This document shows positions 34,041 to 34,916 of a stretch of DNA of 34,916 bases, piece by piece. The position numbers were made by a program, and so were the translations under genes. Under the pieces are notes generated by a model. It searched no databases. It saw only the letters and a program-made list of their open reading frames with translations, and was not told the origin of the DNA. Within the stretch, counting starts at the first letter, position 1; each line of letters begins with the position of its first letter. The DNA is taken from contig CAIKUF010000003.1 of the NCBI GenBank assembly GCA_903830565.1, positions 1 to 34,916 of the forward strand, in the 5' to 3' direction. Origin of the DNA: an uncultured bacterium (lineage in GTDB: Bacteria > Pseudomonadota > Gammaproteobacteria > Burkholderiales > Burkholderiaceae_C).

Positions 34041-34742
<702 letters not shown>

Positions 34743-34748
34743 GGGGCC

Positions 34749-34767
34749 GGCGAGCGAGCCGCTCGCC
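34749..34767 (+). terminator. Hairpin after the pirin gene
   Basis: GGCGAGCG (34749-34756) pairs with CGCTCGCC (34760-34767) across a 3-nt loop, 7 bp after the pirin stop. No T-run follows. A second, 7-bp hairpin (34768-34774 with 34781-34787, one G-T pair, loop GCTAAA) lies immediately behind it and abuts the group II intron start. Confidence 0.6.
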
Positions 34768-34791
34768 TGGGCGCGCTAAAGTGCCCACATG

Positions 34792-34916
34792 GTGCGTCAC
34801 GAAGCAAAAGCTCGACTGAACCCGCAGGGGCGAGGGGGAGTTGCTGCATGCTGCGCATGTCCAACGGGTGAGAGTCCCGTCCCGGTAGGCGTCGGAGCGC
34901 CGGGTAGCAGGCCCCA
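34792..34916 (+). mobile_element. 5' end of a probable group II intron (truncated by window end)
   Basis: GTGCGTC at 34792 matches the bacterial group II intron 5' consensus GTGYG. Downstream, ACGGGTGAGAGTCCCGT (34864-34880) and a GGTAGGCG...GCGCCGGGTAGC stretch resemble domain I of group II introns, where a GGTGAGAGTCCC block is common. The intron-encoded reverse transcriptase would lie beyond the window. Insertion right behind terminator-like hairpins is the known habit of class C introns. I could not check the full fold. Confidence 0.65.

Overview
The window is GC-rich, densely coded chromosomal DNA. The gene content (glyA-nrdR next to a minor-pilin cluster, ribD, ribBA-ribH-nusB, a ctpA-type protease, a ZTP riboswitch before glyA) fits a betaproteobacterium. 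Burkholderiales of the Rubrivivax/Leptothrix/Methylibium kind is the best guess; that placement is inference from gene content and style, not from a marker gene.

Region 1 (1-10871) is a complete type I-E CRISPR-Cas locus read on the minus strand: cas3, cas8e, cas11, cas7e, cas5e, cas6e, a two-gene PIN toxin-antitoxin-like module, cas1, cas2, an 83-bp leader, then an array that runs off the left edge (18 full repeats plus a partial one, 18 spacers). Cas8e-Cas11-Cas7e-Cas5e-Cas6e would form Cascade, Cas3 the recruited nuclease-helicase, and Cas1-Cas2 the integrase. The unusual part is the UPF0175-type antitoxin plus DUF3368 PIN protein inserted in register between the interference and adaptation genes. 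One spacer is an almost perfect inverted repeat.

Region 2 (10872-11814) is the region upstream of cas3. It may hold a 57-aa ORF. A divergently transcribed VapBC-type pair (AbrB-like antitoxin, PIN toxin) follows, so PIN modules lie both inside and next to the cas operon.

Region 3 (11826-19352, minus) is housekeeping: arginase, a J-domain protein, a LOG-family protein, a MoeB/ThiF-type E1-like enzyme, a CtpA-type S41 protease with its own terminator and -10 element, then ribBA-ribH-nusB. The GTP cyclohydrolase half of RibBA has lost its zinc-cysteine motif. A plus-strand membrane class III nucleotide cyclase (19517-21067) separates this from ribD.

Region 4 (22307-25751, minus) is a minor-pilin operon fimT-pilE-pilW-pilX-pilV. 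It lacks pilY1, has an unusually long PilX, and has a PilW without the usual Glu at +5.

Region 5 (25888-28801, minus) holds nrdR, a palindromic intergenic repeat, glyA preceded by a ZTP (pfl) riboswitch, and a lytic transglycosylase. Region 6 (29066-34742) holds ubiD (plus), then elyC/ydcF-like, FKBP, gluQ and a LysR regulator (minus), with a pirin gene (plus) divergent from the regulator. The window ends with what looks like the 5' end of a group II intron, sitting directly behind terminator-like hairpins.
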